The notes: a model not told the origin generated them from the letters alone. Shown: positions 17,378 to 27,071, numbered from the stretch's first letter. The stretch is 64,000 nt of DNA from Faecalicatena sp. Marseille-Q4148 (GCA_018228665.1 CP073692.1:620001-684000); one strand, 5' to 3'. Made by a program: numbers and translations.

Positions 17378-19226
17378 TGCAGACACCTCCCTGATATTTC
17401 AATGCACCGCAGCCCTGACATTGCTCACGACAGTTTGGAGTCACTTCTCCATTCATGGCGCGGTTCCATTCACGTTTTAAAAATGCTTTTGTAACGCCGG
17501 CATCGATAAAATCCCATGGAAGAATTTCATCCAGATCGCGTTCCCGCATTGTGTAGAATTCCATATCAATCCCGGTATTCTCAAACGCCTGCAGCCAAAG
17601 ATCATTGCGGAATGTCTCGCTCCAGGAATCATAAATACATCCGAGACGATAAGCTTCTAAAAGGGCTTTTCCAACACGTCGGTCACCTCTTGCAAATACG
17701 CCTTCCAGTACAGTGACATCCGCCTCATGCCAGTTGTATTTTAAGCTCTTGTGATTTAACTGTTCTTTCATTTCATGATTTACGACATGTGCTTTGTGAA
17801 GATAATCTTCTTTACGGCACATCGTTGCCCACTGGAATGGCGTAAACGGTTTTGGAATAAAAAATGAAGTACTTGCAGTAATCTGACATTTTCCATTTCT
17901 CTGGTCTTTTGGAATTTCATAATAGCGTCTTGCTACTTTATCTGCCAGACGGGCAATATCTTTCATATCTTCTTCTGTCTCTGTCGGAAGACCAAGCATA
18001 AAATAGAGTTTGACTTTTGACCATCCGGCTTCGAAGGCTTGTCCGGCACCATCTAAAATGACTTCTTCGGTTAAGCCTTTATTAATAACATCGCGCATAC
18101 GCTGGGAGCCTGCTTCCGGAGCAAATGTCAGACTGCTTTTCTTCACATCCTGAACTTTTTTCATAACGTCAAGTGAGAACGCATCGATCCGAAGAGACGG
18201 AAGTGAAATGTTAATTTTCTTTTTCTCACATACATCAATCAGGAAATTAACAAGCTCCGGAAGTTTTGAGTAATCACTGGAGCTAAGGGAACCAAGGGAA
18301 ATTTCCTCATGACCGGTGTTTTCCAACATTTTTACTGCATATTCTTTTAACATTTCAAGATCACGTTCGCGCGTTGGACGATAGAGCATTCCTGCCTGGC
18401 AGAAACGGCACCCACGGATACAGCCACGCTGGATTTCCAATACGACACGGTCCTGAGTTACCTTAATAAATGGTACAACCGGTTTTTCTGGATAGTATGT
18501 ATTTGTCACATCCAATACCATTTGCTTTTTGATAATCGGCTGTGCATTAGGATGATTTGGAACAAAAGATTCAATCGTGCCATCTTCTTTATAAACAACA
18601 TCATAAAGAGAAGGAACATAGATTCCTTCCACGGTAGCTGCAGCTTCCAAAAATTCTTTTCTGGAACGTCCCGCCTTTTTATATTCTTTATAAAGATCAA
18701 TCAATTCAAAATAAACGGTCTCTCCTTCTCCAATGTAGAAAAGATCAAAAAAGTCTGCAATTGGCTCCGGATTAGAGACACACGGCCCGCCGCCAATCAC
18801 AATTGGATGCGTTTCTGTTCTGTCTTTTGCCAGAAGCGGAATCTGACTTAAATCAAGCACCTGCAAAATATTGGTATAACACATTTCATACTGAATTGTA
18901 ATACCTAGAAAATCAAAGTCTTTGATCGGATCTTGGGATTCCAGTGCAAAAAGTGGAATCTGCTCCTCGCGCATTACTTTGTCAAGGTCAATCCATGGGG
19001 AGTAGACACGTTCGCACCAGATATCATCCCGGCGATTTAGCATATCATAGAGAATCTGGATTCCTAAATGAGACATGCCAATTTCATACACATCCGGAAA
19101 ACACATAGCGAACCTAATATCCACTTTTTCCGGGTCTTTCATGACACTATTGACTTCATTCCCGATATACCGGGCGGGTTTCTCGATTTTTAGTAATATT
19201 TCATCATTTAATGCAAGTTTTCTCAT
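17361..19226 (-). CDS. B12-binding radical SAM protein (TIGR03960 family)
   Basis: A 621-residue protein. An N-terminal B12-binding-like region includes DVYEIGMSHLGIQIL and GGGPCVSNPEP; the radical SAM 4Fe-4S motif is RGCIRGCRFCQAG (CxxxCxxC); a C-terminal cysteine cluster (CREQCQGCGALKY) may hold another centre. Family function is unsettled. It overlaps the downstream partner gene. Start ATG has AAGGAAAT. Confidence 0.9.
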   Translation of the reverse strand: MRKLALNDEILLKIEKPARYIGNEVNSVMKDPEKVDIRFAMCFPDVYEIGMSHLGIQILYDMLNRRDDIWCERVYSPWIDLDKVMREEQIPLFALESQDPIKDFDFLGITIQYEMCYTNILQVLDLSQIPLLAKDRTETHPIVIGGGPCVSNPEPIADFFDLFYIGEGETVYFELIDLYKEYKKAGRSRKEFLEAAATVEGIYVPSLYDVVYKEDGTIESFVPNHPNAQPIIKKQMVLDVTNTYYPEKPVVPFIKVTQDRVVLEIQRGCIRGCRFCQAGMLYRPTRERDLEMLKEYAVKMLENTGHEEISLGSLSSSDYSKLPELVNFLIDVCEKKKINISLPSLRIDAFSLDVMKKVQDVKKSSLTFAPEAGSQRMRDVINKGLTEEVILDGAGQAFEAGWSKVKLYFMLGLPTETEEDMKDIARLADKVARRYYEIPKDQRNGKCQITASTSFFIPKPFTPFQWATMCRKEDYLHKAHVVNHEMKEQLNHKSLKYNWHEADVTVLEGVFARGDRRVGKALLEAYRLGCIYDSWSETFRNDLWLQAFENTGIDMEFYTMRERDLDEILPWDFIDAGVTKAFLKREWNRAMNGEVTPNCREQCQGCGALKYQGGVCIESKN

Positions 19227-19504
19227 ATATTTCCTTTCTGTTTTTGTATATATTTCACAAATTCTTTCGAACCTGTTTTTGACTTTTCAAGGTGAAAAAT
19301 CGATATTTTTTATGTTGTTTTTCGTATGTAAATTTTACTGATTTTACGTGTTTTTCGCTCAAAAATCCGGTTTGGTCATTTTTCTCATATTTCCCTTACT
19401 ATTTATCACTGGAAAACACCATGCATAATTATACAACACGATACAACATTACAGAAGCATCTGCTATGTGATTGACTCATCCAATCTACACCATTATATA
19501 CATT
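19227..19504. other. Intergenic region at the left edge of the integrative element
   Basis: This AT-rich stretch of 278 bp separates the chromosomal radical SAM operon from the recombinase genes, so one attachment junction should lie here. I could not define a core repeat. It holds TTTTCAAGGTGAAAAA and TACAACACGATACAACA short repeats, but no gene. Confidence 0.4.
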
Positions 19505-20839
19505 TTAGGGAAGAACTTCAAGCAAATATCTTTCGTCAAGCGGAATCAATTGTGCGGCGTTATTCTTAGGCAAAACTTCTAGAGCAAAGGCGATTATTTC
19601 GCAGTCGGCATTGTATACAACTCTTTCCGTATTAACATATATTTCTTGAGTAAAATCGGCTGAATAATGCCCTAAGCTTGCAGCAATAGCCTTCATGCTT
19701 ATTTCAAATTCCGCCAGAATTGTTGCGTATGTATTGCGTAGTTTTCTCCAAGGTATTTTTGTAAAACCACATTTTTCCATTAACCTTGTATATGCATCCT
19801 GAGCAAAACCCCGATGGTATGGTTTGCCATCGTCTTGACAACACAGATATCCATAGTCATGAAAATCTGGGATATTTGCACGTAATTCTTCATATTTTTG
19901 TCTTTGAAGTATAATTTCATCAATAACAAAGTCAGCCAGTGGGGTTCCTCGGACACTGTTTCTGGTTTTTGTCCGTAGTTCCTGGGTAAGAAGTTTACCA
20001 TCTTCCAATCCTTCGTTTTTTGTGCTTCTTCCTAACTGATGTTCAATATAAACTTCATGATTACCGAAATCAATATCTTCATATTTTATTGCAATAATTT
20101 CTGATATGCGTAAGCCGGCTGTCAGTGCCAATAATAATGCTATAAAAATTTTAGGTTCTTCTTGTTTGCATAGGTATAACATTATCGTAACCTGCTGAAG
20201 TGTATATACTGCCGGTAAAGCTGGAGGCTGATCAACATGTTCTTCCTTCTTATTATTCTCTATTTCACATTTTTTCTCTGTTTTTCGTTTTACTTTTATT
20301 GCAGATTTTACAGGATTCAAATAGATAATATGATTTTCTAATGCGTATTGAAACGATCCACCAATAACGCCATATGCACTTCTCAATACGGAGTCGTAAG
20401 GGATGCTATCGAGCGCTGCAATCAAATCATCTCTTTGTATAGCTGTGATTTTTTTATCCCCCCAGACTACCAGAAAATAATTATATATGATATTCCGATA
20501 TGCCGTATAGGTGTTATAAGCAATATCAGCTTCATCAATCATATAATAGTAAAGCCAATAATCAAAAAATTCTCTGGCTGTATATTCAAATGGCACAAAT
20601 GTTTTTTCGTGAAGTTGTTTGATTGTATTTTCTCTTGCTTTTATCGCTTCTGTTTTAGAAACAAATCCCCCTCTTTGCATTGGACAAACTTTTCCCGATT
20701 CAAAAACAATTTCAAAACGAAAACAGTATTTTTTCCGAGCTTTGACATAAGTTACACTATCACTGAATTTCCATGAAATAATTTTACCGTAGAAGAAAGT
20801 TTCACTGACCGGAGGTTTTATGATAGGTTTTACATGCAT
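19505..20839 (-). CDS. Phage-type tyrosine recombinase (integrase 1)
   Basis: A 444-residue integrase with an N-terminal arm-binding-like region, core-binding domain (about 90-190) and catalytic domain. Box I Arg is in TAGLRISEI; box II reads PWRKLRNTYAT, where the usual His of HxxR is replaced by Arg; then LGHYSADFTQEIYVN supplies the last His and the nucleophile Tyr. It overlaps the upstream integrase gene by 10 bp and has AGGAGGG before its ATG, so the two are coupled. The pair may act together, as the TnpA/TnpB recombinases of Tn554 do. Confidence 0.85.
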   Translation of the reverse strand: MHVKPIIKPPVSETFFYGKIISWKFSDSVTYVKARKKYCFRFEIVFESGKVCPMQRGGFVSKTEAIKARENTIKQLHEKTFVPFEYTAREFFDYWLYYYMIDEADIAYNTYTAYRNIIYNYFLVVWGDKKITAIQRDDLIAALDSIPYDSVLRSAYGVIGGSFQYALENHIIYLNPVKSAIKVKRKTEKKCEIENNKKEEHVDQPPALPAVYTLQQVTIMLYLCKQEEPKIFIALLLALTAGLRISEIIAIKYEDIDFGNHEVYIEHQLGRSTKNEGLEDGKLLTQELRTKTRNSVRGTPLADFVIDEIILQRQKYEELRANIPDFHDYGYLCCQDDGKPYHRGFAQDAYTRLMEKCGFTKIPWRKLRNTYATILAEFEISMKAIAASLGHYSADFTQEIYVNTERVVYNADCEIIAFALEVLPKNNAAQLIPLDERYLLEVLP

Positions 20840-22059
20840 ACTATCCCTCCTTTGCTGCGAACTTTGACGGCACCAATTGCCGGATCCATTACAGAATCAA
20901 TAGTTTTTGCTATTTCTTTCTTCGCTTCCATGATTCCACAATAGATTTCAAATGTTGTAGCTACACTTTTATGTCCCATTAATTTTGATATCTTTTCCAA
21001 TGAAACACCCTGCTCAATCAGTATCGTAGCAAACATATGACGAAGCCCATGCATTGTAATGTGTGGAAGTCCATTGCGTTTGCAAATTCTTTTTATTGCT
21101 TCAGTGTAAGTTCCATCTGACTTTATATTTCCCTTTACGCCAAGACAGATATATTCAGCCCATTCATGATTTTCTGTAAGTTTGAGAATTTCTTCATTTT
21201 CCTTTTTTCTTATTTCCAATTCATCAAAAATAAAAGCTGAAATGATCAATGTTCGATAGCTGCTATAAGATTTTGGCGGTTTTGTGGATAATCTTTGAGT
21301 AGCGATTTTGTATGTACGATCCTCTTCAATAACTACATCGTAATCACGTGTTATTTGCCGATTTATGGATACTGTGTGTTGCAAAAAATCAAAATCTTTG
21401 TATTTTAATCCCATTATTTCCCCTTTTCTAAGACCGCAAAACAGTGCTAACAACACCTCTAAATAGATAGAATGGTATTCCTTTGCTGCAGCAAGAAAGA
21501 TCTTAACTTGTTCCTTGGTTAGAATCGTAATTTTAGGGGAATTCCAATATCGTTTTTTAACTCCTGGTAGTGGATCATTTTTTAAATATCCGTCATTTAA
21601 TGCATCAGTTAATGCCAAATGAATGACTTTATAAGCCATGGCAGCAGAGCATTTTGAATATCCATCACATTCATCAATCAGGTCGTCTAAAAACTTCGTG
21701 GTAACCATGCCTAATAAAACATCTCGTTTTACTTTAGGTAAAATGATCTGATAGATGGTCCATGAATAGCCAACTTTGGCAGAACTATCACTATATGGCA
21801 AATATAAGTTTTTCATCCAAAAATCCAGATATTCCGTAAAAGTATATTGAATATTGGTTAGTCTTTTTATTCGCTCTATATCTTTTTGAAACTTCTCATT
21901 GAAGAAAAAATAACTTTGTTCAGCCTGCTCTTTGTCGGAAAAACCGCTTTTTATTTCATATTCTATTGTATAAGTATAAAGATTGATTTCTTTTATAATA
22001 TGATTCCATGTATTATTTTCATAAAACACAACCTCTTTTCCTATAATATCGTTGTTCAT
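20830..22059 (-). CDS. Phage-type tyrosine recombinase (integrase 2)
   Basis: A 409-residue integrase with complete catalytic residues: Arg in FCGLRKGEIMG, His-x-x-Arg in MHGLRHMFAT, His in MGHKSVATTFE and Tyr in EIYCG. Together with integrase 1 and the excisionase-like gene it forms a recombination module at the left end of the element. Ribosome binding site GAGGAGG. Confidence 0.9.
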   Translation of the reverse strand: MNNDIIGKEVVFYENNTWNHIIKEINLYTYTIEYEIKSGFSDKEQAEQSYFFFNEKFQKDIERIKRLTNIQYTFTEYLDFWMKNLYLPYSDSSAKVGYSWTIYQIILPKVKRDVLLGMVTTKFLDDLIDECDGYSKCSAAMAYKVIHLALTDALNDGYLKNDPLPGVKKRYWNSPKITILTKEQVKIFLAAAKEYHSIYLEVLLALFCGLRKGEIMGLKYKDFDFLQHTVSINRQITRDYDVVIEEDRTYKIATQRLSTKPPKSYSSYRTLIISAFIFDELEIRKKENEEILKLTENHEWAEYICLGVKGNIKSDGTYTEAIKRICKRNGLPHITMHGLRHMFATILIEQGVSLEKISKLMGHKSVATTFEIYCGIMEAKKEIAKTIDSVMDPAIGAVKVRSKGGIVCM

Positions 22060-22137
22060 ATATAAGCCTCCTCATGTGATGACTTAAATACCTCAATGAA
22101 ACCTTATCAAAATGATAAAATTTACGTCAACAGAAAC

Positions 22138-22470
22138 GTATGTCCGGCTAAAGATCATTCTGTCTCTCCGTTCAACCAGTTATCAAAAGGTACTTTAGGA
22201 ACTCTATATAGATTTCCTATTTTCAAGACTTTAAAAGGATGCTGCATTTTATAAGTTTCTCTAATCAGTTCATATGCGGCACTTCTGCTGATTCCCAAAA
22301 TATTTTGTATTTCTTCTACCTCATAGACTTTTTTTACTGTTTTATTTTCCACTTGTCCTCCTTTCCAAGTTTCTCGTTTTATATGTTTTTTATCAAAAGG
22401 AGTCTTATACTATAATTTCTCGTAAGCCCATTTTGTGTTATAGAAACAAAAAGTCTATTACCGGACATAC
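22138..22470. repeat. 10-bp inverted repeat flanking the excisionase-like gene
   Basis: GTATGTCCGG at 22138-22147 and CCGGACATAC at 22461-22470 are perfect inverted copies on either side of the excisionase-like gene. They could be arm sites for integrase or excisionase, or operators for this module. Confidence 0.4.
22155..22352 (-). CDS. Excisionase-like helix-turn-helix protein
   Basis: A 65-residue MerR-like winged HTH: YEVEEIQNILGISRSAAYEL then LYRVPKVPFDNWL, the pattern of excisionase (Xis)-type DNA-binding proteins. It probably steers excision by the two integrases downstream. The start is GTG at 22352 behind AAAGGAGG. Confidence 0.8.
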   Translation of the reverse strand: MENKTVKKVYEVEEIQNILGISRSAAYELIRETYKMQHPFKVLKIGNLYRVPKVPFDNWLNGETE

Positions 22471-22574
22471 AAAAACAACTATTTACCCGAAGTTGTTTCT
22501 AATAAATAAAAAGTTCACCACTCTCCTTTTTCTGTAAATAAATAAAAAAACGGTCCAGCATTTTTGCCAGACCG
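22471..22574 (-). terminator. Tandem intrinsic terminators between cargo and recombination modules
   Basis: First hairpin: arms 22551-22559 and 22566-22574, 9 bp with two G-U pairs, loop of six, then seven U. Second: AACAACT at 22474-22480 with AGTTGTT at 22491-22497 followed by UUUUUG. Together they should end transcripts from the cargo genes and insulate the excisionase-integrase unit. Confidence 0.75.
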
Positions 22575-22688
22575 CTCATTTTACATAAAATTTACTACAA
22601 CAAATCCAAATGTATCTATAAAACGTAATTTTATGGCAATTCAATAAAACAGCTTTGCGCCTTATTAAATTGCCTGATATTTTTAAGT

Positions 22689-23009
22689 TTACATGTTGTA
22701 CCCAAGCCATGATTTCAATTGTATTCCAGTATTTTCCGTATATCCCCAGTCATCAGTTCCTATATATCTCCTATCTTCTCCATTATTAATGAGCGATACT
22801 TTAGATATTACTGTTCCCCAAAAATTTACTAAAACATGAGAACTTAATTCACATGGGATTCCCATACACTCATCATCATGTCGCACTTCATAACAGTAAA
22901 AGCCTTTTGGAACACTTTCTCTTTGAATTCTTCCCGAACAGAAAAGTGCCAAAGTATCAAAAATTTCTATTTCTTCAAAAGTTTCTTTTCGTGCATCATA
23001 TCTTACCAT
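22689..23009 (-). CDS. LPD28-like domain protein
   Basis: A 106-residue protein with PKGFYCYEVRHDD, then SSHVLVNFWGTVI, resembling the LPD28 domain found alone or inside large polyvalent proteins of mobile elements. Function unknown. Last gene of the cargo transcription unit; tandem terminators follow. Ribosome binding site AGAGGT. Confidence 0.6.
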   Translation of the reverse strand: MVRYDARKETFEEIEIFDTLALFCSGRIQRESVPKGFYCYEVRHDDECMGIPCELSSHVLVNFWGTVISKVSLINNGEDRRYIGTDDWGYTENTGIQLKSWLGYNM

Positions 23010-23081
23010 ATTTACCTCTTCTTTCTACTACAAAATAGCCGCCTGTCAGAATGCCTAAAAGGTATCTCTAATTAAGACCTT

Positions 23082-23267
23082 TTAATATAAACATGTATTC
23101 AAATACTGTTTCACCACATTCAATCCAGCCTGGTTTTCAGATGGTATTTTACTTTCCTCTTCCAGCCATTCAAGAAACACTCTTCTTTTTTCTTCATATT
23201 CCCGCACAACACCCCTAAGTCTTCGGATTTCCTGTTGGCAGGAAAATATTCTTTCTTCATCTGTCAT
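23082..23267 (-). CDS. Small coiled-coil-like hypothetical protein
   Basis: A 61-residue charged protein, probably helical through QEIRRLRGVVREYEEKRRVF. No family recognised. ATG behind ATAGGAG, between two other small cargo genes on the same strand. Confidence 0.6.
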   Translation of the reverse strand: MTDEERIFSCQQEIRRLRGVVREYEEKRRVFLEWLEEESKIPSENQAGLNVVKQYLNTCLY

Positions 23268-23309
23268 ATCAAACTCCTATTCTCTTTTTTCGTAATGAAA
23301 GTAATAACC

Positions 23310-23624
23310 CTAATCCATTTTGCAAATCCAATTCTCTTCAGTAGCTATTTCGTTTGCTTTCAGTTGATGTTCCACCTTTGGTCCAGCAAGTAACAACATT
23401 CTGAACAATTCTGGAAGATGCTCTTTTCCCAGCTTTTCCTCAAACTGCTGTATCCACTGCTCCTGAATTTCATTTGAAATACTTATCTTCCGGCAGTCAA
23501 ATCCATAACCTTCTGGTGCTGTTGTCTGCAATTCATCTGCCACTTTTTCATAAAAGATTGTCAAACTCATCGTTTCAATGAAAGAATCTACGGTTTCCTG
23601 TGTTATTTCTTTTACCGTTTTCAT
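23310..23624 (-). CDS. Hypothetical protein
   Basis: A 104-residue acidic protein of mixed helix content; no motif recognised. Start has TAGGAGGAG at good spacing, which supports translation. Confidence 0.6.
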   Translation of the reverse strand: MKTVKEITQETVDSFIETMSLTIFYEKVADELQTTAPEGYGFDCRKISISNEIQEQWIQQFEEKLGKEHLPELFRMLLLAGPKVEHQLKANEIATEENWICKMD

Positions 23625-23640
23625 TTGTAATCTCCTCCTA

Positions 23641-23808
23641 TCAGATTAACAAGGTCCTCCTGCTGCAAGCTCCTGCCGGGTATTTCCATTTGCCGTTCAC
23701 ATAAACAGACTCGACTGGAAACTCACCCGTAAGCAGACTTTGAATTGCAAGCTGACCATTTGACTGCTGAAAATATCCTTCCTTTTTCTTCAATACTATC
23801 CACCTCAT
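23641..23808 (-). CDS. Small hypothetical protein, 55 residues
   Basis: An uninterrupted frame from ATG 23808, 9 bases after the preceding stop, encoding a basic protein (MRWIVLKKKEGYFQQSNGQL at the N-terminus, VYVNGKWKYPAGACS later). It fills a gap between two supported genes on the same strand. The ribosome binding site (TAGGA) is weak. No family recognised. Confidence 0.4.
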   Translation of the reverse strand: MRWIVLKKKEGYFQQSNGQLAIQSLLTGEFPVESVYVNGKWKYPAGACSRRTLLI

Positions 23809-23817
23809 TTTTAAATC

Positions 23818-24024
23818 CTATTTCAAACATTCTTTTTCTACCAAAAGCGCTGTTTTCCTTTGCCCTGAAAAATATGATTTTCCATTGTAGATCCAAGTAC
23901 TCCCACGCGGCGCAGTCATTGAACCGGTAATCTTTTTCCAGCCTGAAGGCATTGCTGTATATAGTTCTACATCTGTTCTTATTGCAAACTCTATAATCCT
24001 GTCAAATTCTTCCATCCTTTTCAC
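23818..24024 (-). CDS. Small hypothetical protein
   Basis: A 68-residue protein with the compact stretch APRGSTWIYNGKSYFSGQRK. Similar short proteins occur in Lachnospiraceae mobile elements to my recollection, without known role. The start is uncertain: GTG at 24024 or ATG at 24015. A long hairpin lies just upstream. Confidence 0.5.
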   Translation of the reverse strand: MKRMEEFDRIIEFAIRTDVELYTAMPSGWKKITGSMTAPRGSTWIYNGKSYFSGQRKTALLVEKECLK

Positions 24025-24050
24025 CCTTACATTGTCACATTTGCTACTTT

Positions 24051-24088
24051 GTGTAAAAAGGAAAGAATTTTATCTTTCCTTTTTACAC
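24051..24088 (-). terminator. Perfect 16-bp hairpin inside the cargo unit
   Basis: GTGTAAAAAGGAAAGA (24051-24066) pairs fully with TCTTTCCTTTTTACAC (24073-24088), six-nt loop. It lies between two genes of one strand. The U-run is inside the stem, so it may be a terminator, an RNA-stabilising hairpin or an RNase III target. Confidence 0.55.
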
Positions 24089-24108
24089 CTCATCATATTT
24101 CCATAGCT

Positions 24109-24540
24109 TTATGTATGCTGACAGTTTTTCTTATAGCCTTTTAGGTACAGGTTATAATCATTCGCTCTTGTTATAAATCTAATCCAGTAGTCTGCTACGT
24201 GACCATTCATAAAAAAATCATACTCATTTTCACCTACATGCGAAGATGGATGTCCCTTACAAAATTCTCTTAATATTTCCAGATTATAAAACTGCGTCAC
24301 CAGACAACGATAAATATCCTGTGATTCTCGGTTAAATGCTTTCGTCCAAAGCTCACCTCTACAGGGAAAATAGTTTCCATGCCATCCGTCTCCATTCCAG
24401 TATGCACGAATATATCCTATTTGGGCATCTGGATGTTGCCCTGACTGTAAAGAATCCGGTGCTTCTGAACAATGCTCGAACACATCAAGAAAATTGCAGG
24501 TTTCCATCAACTCAAACAACATGCTTTCTTTTTTACTCAT
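24109..24540 (-). CDS. Hypothetical protein
   Basis: A 143-residue protein rich in aromatic residues (AYWNGDGWHGNYFPCRGELW). No family recognised. A longer frame opens at 24564, but ATG 24540 follows AGAGGGG and avoids overlap with the upstream gene. Confidence 0.6.
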   Translation of the reverse strand: MSKKESMLFELMETCNFLDVFEHCSEAPDSLQSGQHPDAQIGYIRAYWNGDGWHGNYFPCRGELWTKAFNRESQDIYRCLVTQFYNLEILREFCKGHPSSHVGENEYDFFMNGHVADYWIRFITRANDYNLYLKGYKKNCQHT

Positions 24541-24553
24541 ATAACCCCTCTTT

Positions 24554-24880
24554 CTATGCGGCATTGTTTTCCGTCATTTGTGTATCACATTCCGGATAAC
24601 AGTATAGTTTCCCATTTTCCGTAATATGTTCACAAAGTTCTTTGTTACCAACCATGTTCCATAGTACATTATCTAAAATGCCTTTTAGAATCATATCCTC
24701 ATTGCTTTTAGAAAAAGAAGTATTATATCTTGCTTCCAATTCTTTATAGAACCCATCATATGCAACCACGCCGGTTTCAGAATTTTGAATAAGCTCATGA
24801 ATTGCCTGTTGCATATTTTTTCTTTCCGACCATAATTCAAGAAGATGTTCTTTTCCTGTCATATCTATATTATTATTCAT
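24554..24880 (-). CDS. Hypothetical protein
   Basis: A 108-residue protein with a helical N-terminal half and a C-terminal YCYPECDTQ. Upstream frame overlaps pcfJ-like gene, but the AAAGGAGG before ATG 24880 sets the start. No family recognised. Confidence 0.6.
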   Translation of the reverse strand: MNNNIDMTGKEHLLELWSERKNMQQAIHELIQNSETGVVAYDGFYKELEARYNTSFSKSNEDMILKGILDNVLWNMVGNKELCEHITENGKLYCYPECDTQMTENNAA

Positions 24881-24896
24881 AGTCCTCCTTTCCAGC

Positions 24897-27071
24897 TTAT
24901 GCTGCCTGTTGAAGAGTATCTGGCATTTCCATAAGATCTGCTTCCAAAACGTCTGCCAGATATTTTCCTTGAAATAATCCGCCATTAATTTTAACTTTCT
25001 TTTTACGCATTTCTGCATAGGATTCCATTCGGAGCTGCCGACTCCGGTTCGCAAGCTCTCTGTCATTTTCAGTAATCCTTTTCTGAATTTCCTGCTGCCA
25101 CTCTCTTAAAAAAGCTGAAGCTGCTTCAATATCTTTATTCTGTCGGTCATATTCTGTCCGTTTCTGCCGAATGACTCCGCCTGGTTCTACTTCCAGGGTA
25201 TAGTACGGCGTGTCAGGCTGTTTCGTATTTCTCAAAAACAAAATATAAGTTTCCTGCTCATTGATACGTTCCAGATATTCTGTTTTCTTATCAATACAAT
25301 GATGAAGTGCCTGTCCCTCTTTTAAAATATCTTCAATACACCGAGGTGCTAAAATAGTAAAAGTTTCGTCGCTGTATTCGTATTTCTCCCTCAAACCAGA
25401 AAGTACACTATTTATATTCGGATATTTATCAGCCAGTTCTCCTGCTGTTACAGATAACTGATTATCCTCAATATATTTGATTAGATCATTGTGTCGTTTA
25501 TATAGTTTCGTTGCCCGATAAACAATCTCATCATTGATATTCATTTTTACACGTTTTGCCATAGAAATATAGTCTTTCCATGTTGTGAGAACTTGAGAAA
25601 TACTGTCTTTTCTTTTTCCCTTCTGACGAATGAGATAATTTCTGATCTGAACATAACTCATTTTCGTATGAATAAAGTTTAACTCATTGGGTTCTATGTG
25701 ATTTTCCATATACCAAAAAATCAATTCATCATCCAGATAATGTGGTGAGCGATTTTCTTCCTGAAGCCACGTAAGATATTTCATATCTCCATCATTCTTT
25801 CGAAGACGCTTCAATGCATCTTTGCTGATTCCAAGCCGCAAATGCAAAGCACCATGATCTTGAAAAGAAGATATTTTCAGTGGATTTTCCAGGACTTCAT
25901 AAGATAGCGTTTTTAGTTTTGCTTTAACCAGTTGCTCCAATATGGGTGCTTTTCTTAATGAGCGCAAATAATCTCGTGGCTGAAAATAACTTTTCCCCTT
26001 TAATATTTCAGGAAGACCGGTCATTTTTAGTTCCTTTTTAGAGAGATCCGGAATTGTCCTTGCATATACGGCCCCAGAACTATTATCTACATAACTATAA
26101 TAATAGTACCAATAGTTGTTACTGTGAGTTTCTCCACGTATCCAACGATTACCACGATGCTTATAATCTCCAAAATAAAAAGGTGTTTCTTTAAAATCCA
26201 TGTCATATAGATAGCGATTTTTTTCAGAACAGATTGCTACTGGATTTTGATAACTATTTTTTCCTATAGCCATGCGTACCGAAAATTCCCTTATAATAAA
26301 ACCTGGATAGCAGCGTTGAAGTAAATACGCCGTTTCTTGTTTTGTCCAAATCGGTCCGAATTTTCCGATAGATTTAAACTGCACCTTCTGACCACAATTC
26401 GGACAGACACCTTTTTCGTTATATTTTGGTTTTTCTATCACAACCTTTTTGCCACAACAAGTGCAATAGCCATCTGTCGGACCGCTTCTCTTATACTGAT
26501 AAAATATATAATGTTCCGAGATTGCCTTGCGGAGAACCCATTTTTCCCAGTCTTTTGGAAGGCTGCGCACAGGTTTTAACATCCTATCCCATTCATCTGT
26601 TATACGTTTGTATTGCTTATCCCGGTGTTTTTCTAAAACAGATGATTGATAGTCGCATATTGCCAAAAAATTACCACGTTCTATCTTCAAGTACTTTTGG
26701 ATTTTTATCCCATCCTTTTCAGAGATATAGTGTTGAGAAGAATAGTACGAGAAATCTGTATCCAGATTGTTTAACATCGCTGTTCTCCATTTGCCTATCT
26801 CAGTTTCAAATGATATATATTCTTCAGACTTTCTATTAAAATAAACAACATACGTTGGATATTTTGAACCCGAGCGTACAAATTCAGTTTTAAAAATAGA
26901 AAGGATCAAATACCCTTTTTCAACTTTTGCCTTTATATAGCTGTTATATTTATATGCTTTTCTTTTTCCCCATAGTTTTTGGCTAACAATGGGAACATCC
27001 TTTTCAATCTCCTCCTTCAACTGTTTTGTTAATTTAGGTGGAGTAAGAGTTACTAAAAATTTTTTCTTCAT
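24897..27071 (-). CDS. PcfJ-like protein
   Basis: A 724-residue protein. A zinc ribbon lies near the middle (CTCCGKKVV ... CPNCGQKV). The C-terminal part has the PcfJ signature GQALHHCIDKKTEYLERI followed by YILFLRNTKQPDTPYYTLEV. PcfJ is named from the conjugative plasmid pCF10 and is found on many Firmicutes elements; its role is unknown. ATG 27071 with GGAGGAG is chosen over an upstream in-frame start at 27182. It overlaps the next upstream gene by 4 bp. Confidence 0.8.
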   Translation of the reverse strand: MKKKFLVTLTPPKLTKQLKEEIEKDVPIVSQKLWGKRKAYKYNSYIKAKVEKGYLILSIFKTEFVRSGSKYPTYVVYFNRKSEEYISFETEIGKWRTAMLNNLDTDFSYYSSQHYISEKDGIKIQKYLKIERGNFLAICDYQSSVLEKHRDKQYKRITDEWDRMLKPVRSLPKDWEKWVLRKAISEHYIFYQYKRSGPTDGYCTCCGKKVVIEKPKYNEKGVCPNCGQKVQFKSIGKFGPIWTKQETAYLLQRCYPGFIIREFSVRMAIGKNSYQNPVAICSEKNRYLYDMDFKETPFYFGDYKHRGNRWIRGETHSNNYWYYYYSYVDNSSGAVYARTIPDLSKKELKMTGLPEILKGKSYFQPRDYLRSLRKAPILEQLVKAKLKTLSYEVLENPLKISSFQDHGALHLRLGISKDALKRLRKNDGDMKYLTWLQEENRSPHYLDDELIFWYMENHIEPNELNFIHTKMSYVQIRNYLIRQKGKRKDSISQVLTTWKDYISMAKRVKMNINDEIVYRATKLYKRHNDLIKYIEDNQLSVTAGELADKYPNINSVLSGLREKYEYSDETFTILAPRCIEDILKEGQALHHCIDKKTEYLERINEQETYILFLRNTKQPDTPYYTLEVEPGGVIRQKRTEYDRQNKDIEAASAFLREWQQEIQKRITENDRELANRSRQLRMESYAEMRKKKVKINGGLFQGKYLADVLEADLMEMPDTLQQAA

